Shown in pieces: positions 5,804 to 6,103 of a stretch of DNA of 6,103 nt. Position 1 is the stretch's first letter. Each line of letters begins with the position of its first letter. The notes beneath the pieces are model-generated. The model made no database searches. It was not told the origin of the DNA and saw only the letters and a program-made list of their open reading frames with translations. This DNA comes from a bacterium (GTDB taxonomy: Bacteria; Krumholzibacteriota; Krumholzibacteria; LZORAL124-64-63), in NCBI GenBank assembly GCA_003646045.1, contig QNDV01000147.1, positions 1 to 6,103 on the forward strand, given 5' to 3'. The translations under genes were made by a program, and so were the position numbers.

Positions 5804-6103
5804 AAGGCGCTCGTCTTGTTATCGTCCTCGCGCTGTTGGTGATGATGGCCGGCTGCACCAAGAAGGTGGTACGGGGCACCAGTGCCCCGGAGCCGTCGTC
5901 GGGTGGGCATGTCATAGAGCATCGCATCGCCACCGGCGAGACCCTGGCCCTGATCGCCGACAACTACTATGGCGACCCGGAGCGCGCGGCCCAGGTGGCC
6001 CGGGACAACGACGTGGTCGACCCGGCCCTGATCACGCCGGGTTCGGTGCTGAGGCTGCGGTTCGATCAGGGCCGGGTCGACCACGTCGTTGTCCCGGGCC
6101 ACC
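5800..6103 (+). CDS. LysM-domain lipoprotein (3' partial)
   Basis: The frame starts with GTG at 5800, overlapping the dus stop as GTGA, with GAGGAG (5789-5794) five bases upstream, and runs off the window after 101 codons. Residues 1-19 are a lipoprotein signal: basic KGAR, a hydrophobic core LVIVLALLVMM, and the lipobox MAGC with Cys19 as the lipidation site. Thr rather than Asp follows the Cys, which suits outer-membrane sorting in Gram-negatives. After a short Pro/Ser linker, about residues 41-88 form a LysM peptidoglycan-binding domain (GETLALIADNYYGDPERA, then ITPGSVLRLRF). It likely anchors to or acts on the cell wall; any catalytic domain would lie beyond the window. From codon 89 (6064) on, the DNA is an exact reverse complement of 5994-6033, so residues 89-101 may not be genuine. 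Confidence 0.85.
   Translation, partial: MKGARLVIVLALLVMMAGCTKKVVRGTSAPEPSSGGHVIEHRIATGETLALIADNYYGDPERAAQVARDNDVVDPALITPGSVLRLRFDQGRVDHVVVPGH
5994..6103. repeat. Perfect 40-bp inverted repeat ending at the window edge
   Basis: Bases 6064-6103 are the exact reverse complement of 5994-6033 (40 of 40), separated by a 30-base spacer (6034-6063). The arms lie within the LysM gene. The match stops at the inner edge (A6034 against C6063), and the right arm reaches the final base, so the outer end and full length are unknown. The inner ends are both the palindrome GATC (6030-6033 and 6064-6067). This pattern fits a fold-back chimera or mis-assembly at a contig end better than a natural coding repeat, but a real hairpin is not excluded. 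Confidence 0.95.

Noticed and set aside
5542..6102. Minus-strand open frame whose first 13 residues copy the LysM domain
   Set aside because: The likeness comes only from the inverted repeat at the window end, after which it becomes antisense of the LysM and dus genes. It is not a second LysM gene.

Overview
The window is a GC-rich piece of a bacterial chromosome with six protein genes packed almost edge to edge. The last gene is a lipoprotein with a LysM domain, and the glycosyltransferase looks like an envelope-sugar enzyme. Together with stand-alone receiver and GAF-kinase signalling, this points to a high-GC Gram-negative (diderm) bacterium. I would guess a deltaproteobacterial-like lineage or a poorly cultivated FCB-type phylum, but the sequence alone does not settle it. 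Five of the six visible start codons are GTG or TTG.

Layout. (1) Plus strand, 1-2711: the 3' end of a GAF/HisKA/HATPase sensor histidine kinase, a leader with a hairpin and a perfect 16-bp-period tandem repeat, a single-domain response regulator, and glgC (ADP-glucose pyrophosphorylase). (2) Minus strand, 4633 down to 2718: a GT4-type glycosyltransferase followed by a nitrilase-superfamily hydrolase, joined by a 4-base GTGA stop/start overlap. The nitrilase converges on glgC with a 6-bp gap. (3) Plus strand, 4742 to the window end: a DusB-type tRNA-dihydrouridine synthase followed, again through a GTGA overlap, by a LysM lipoprotein cut off by the window edge. A 108-bp divergent region separates (2) and (3). 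No stretch over 300 bases lacks a gene.

How the genes may work together. The kinase and the receiver are a plausible two-component pair. GlgC makes ADP-glucose for glycogen, so the layout suggests, but does not prove, that carbon storage is co-expressed with a signalling pair. The other glycogen genes (glgA, glgB, glgP) are not in the window, and the GT4 enzyme is not an obvious GlgA. The glycosyltransferase/nitrilase pair and the dus/LysM pair look like two separate translationally coupled operons.

Most unusual signals. A perfect 40-base inverted repeat (5994-6033 / 6064-6103) runs exactly to the last base of the window inside the LysM gene, with a palindromic GATC at its junction. It is more likely a fold-back or contig-end artefact than biology, but it could be a real DNA or RNA hairpin, and the protein sequence after about residue 88 should not be trusted. 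Also notable are two in-frame TTG starts for dus, each with its own near-ideal Shine-Dalgarno sequence; near-identical coupling sequences at the two GTGA overlaps; and the tandem repeat that ends in the ribosome binding site of the response regulator. I found no clear new defence system, mobile element, CRISPR array or RNA gene.
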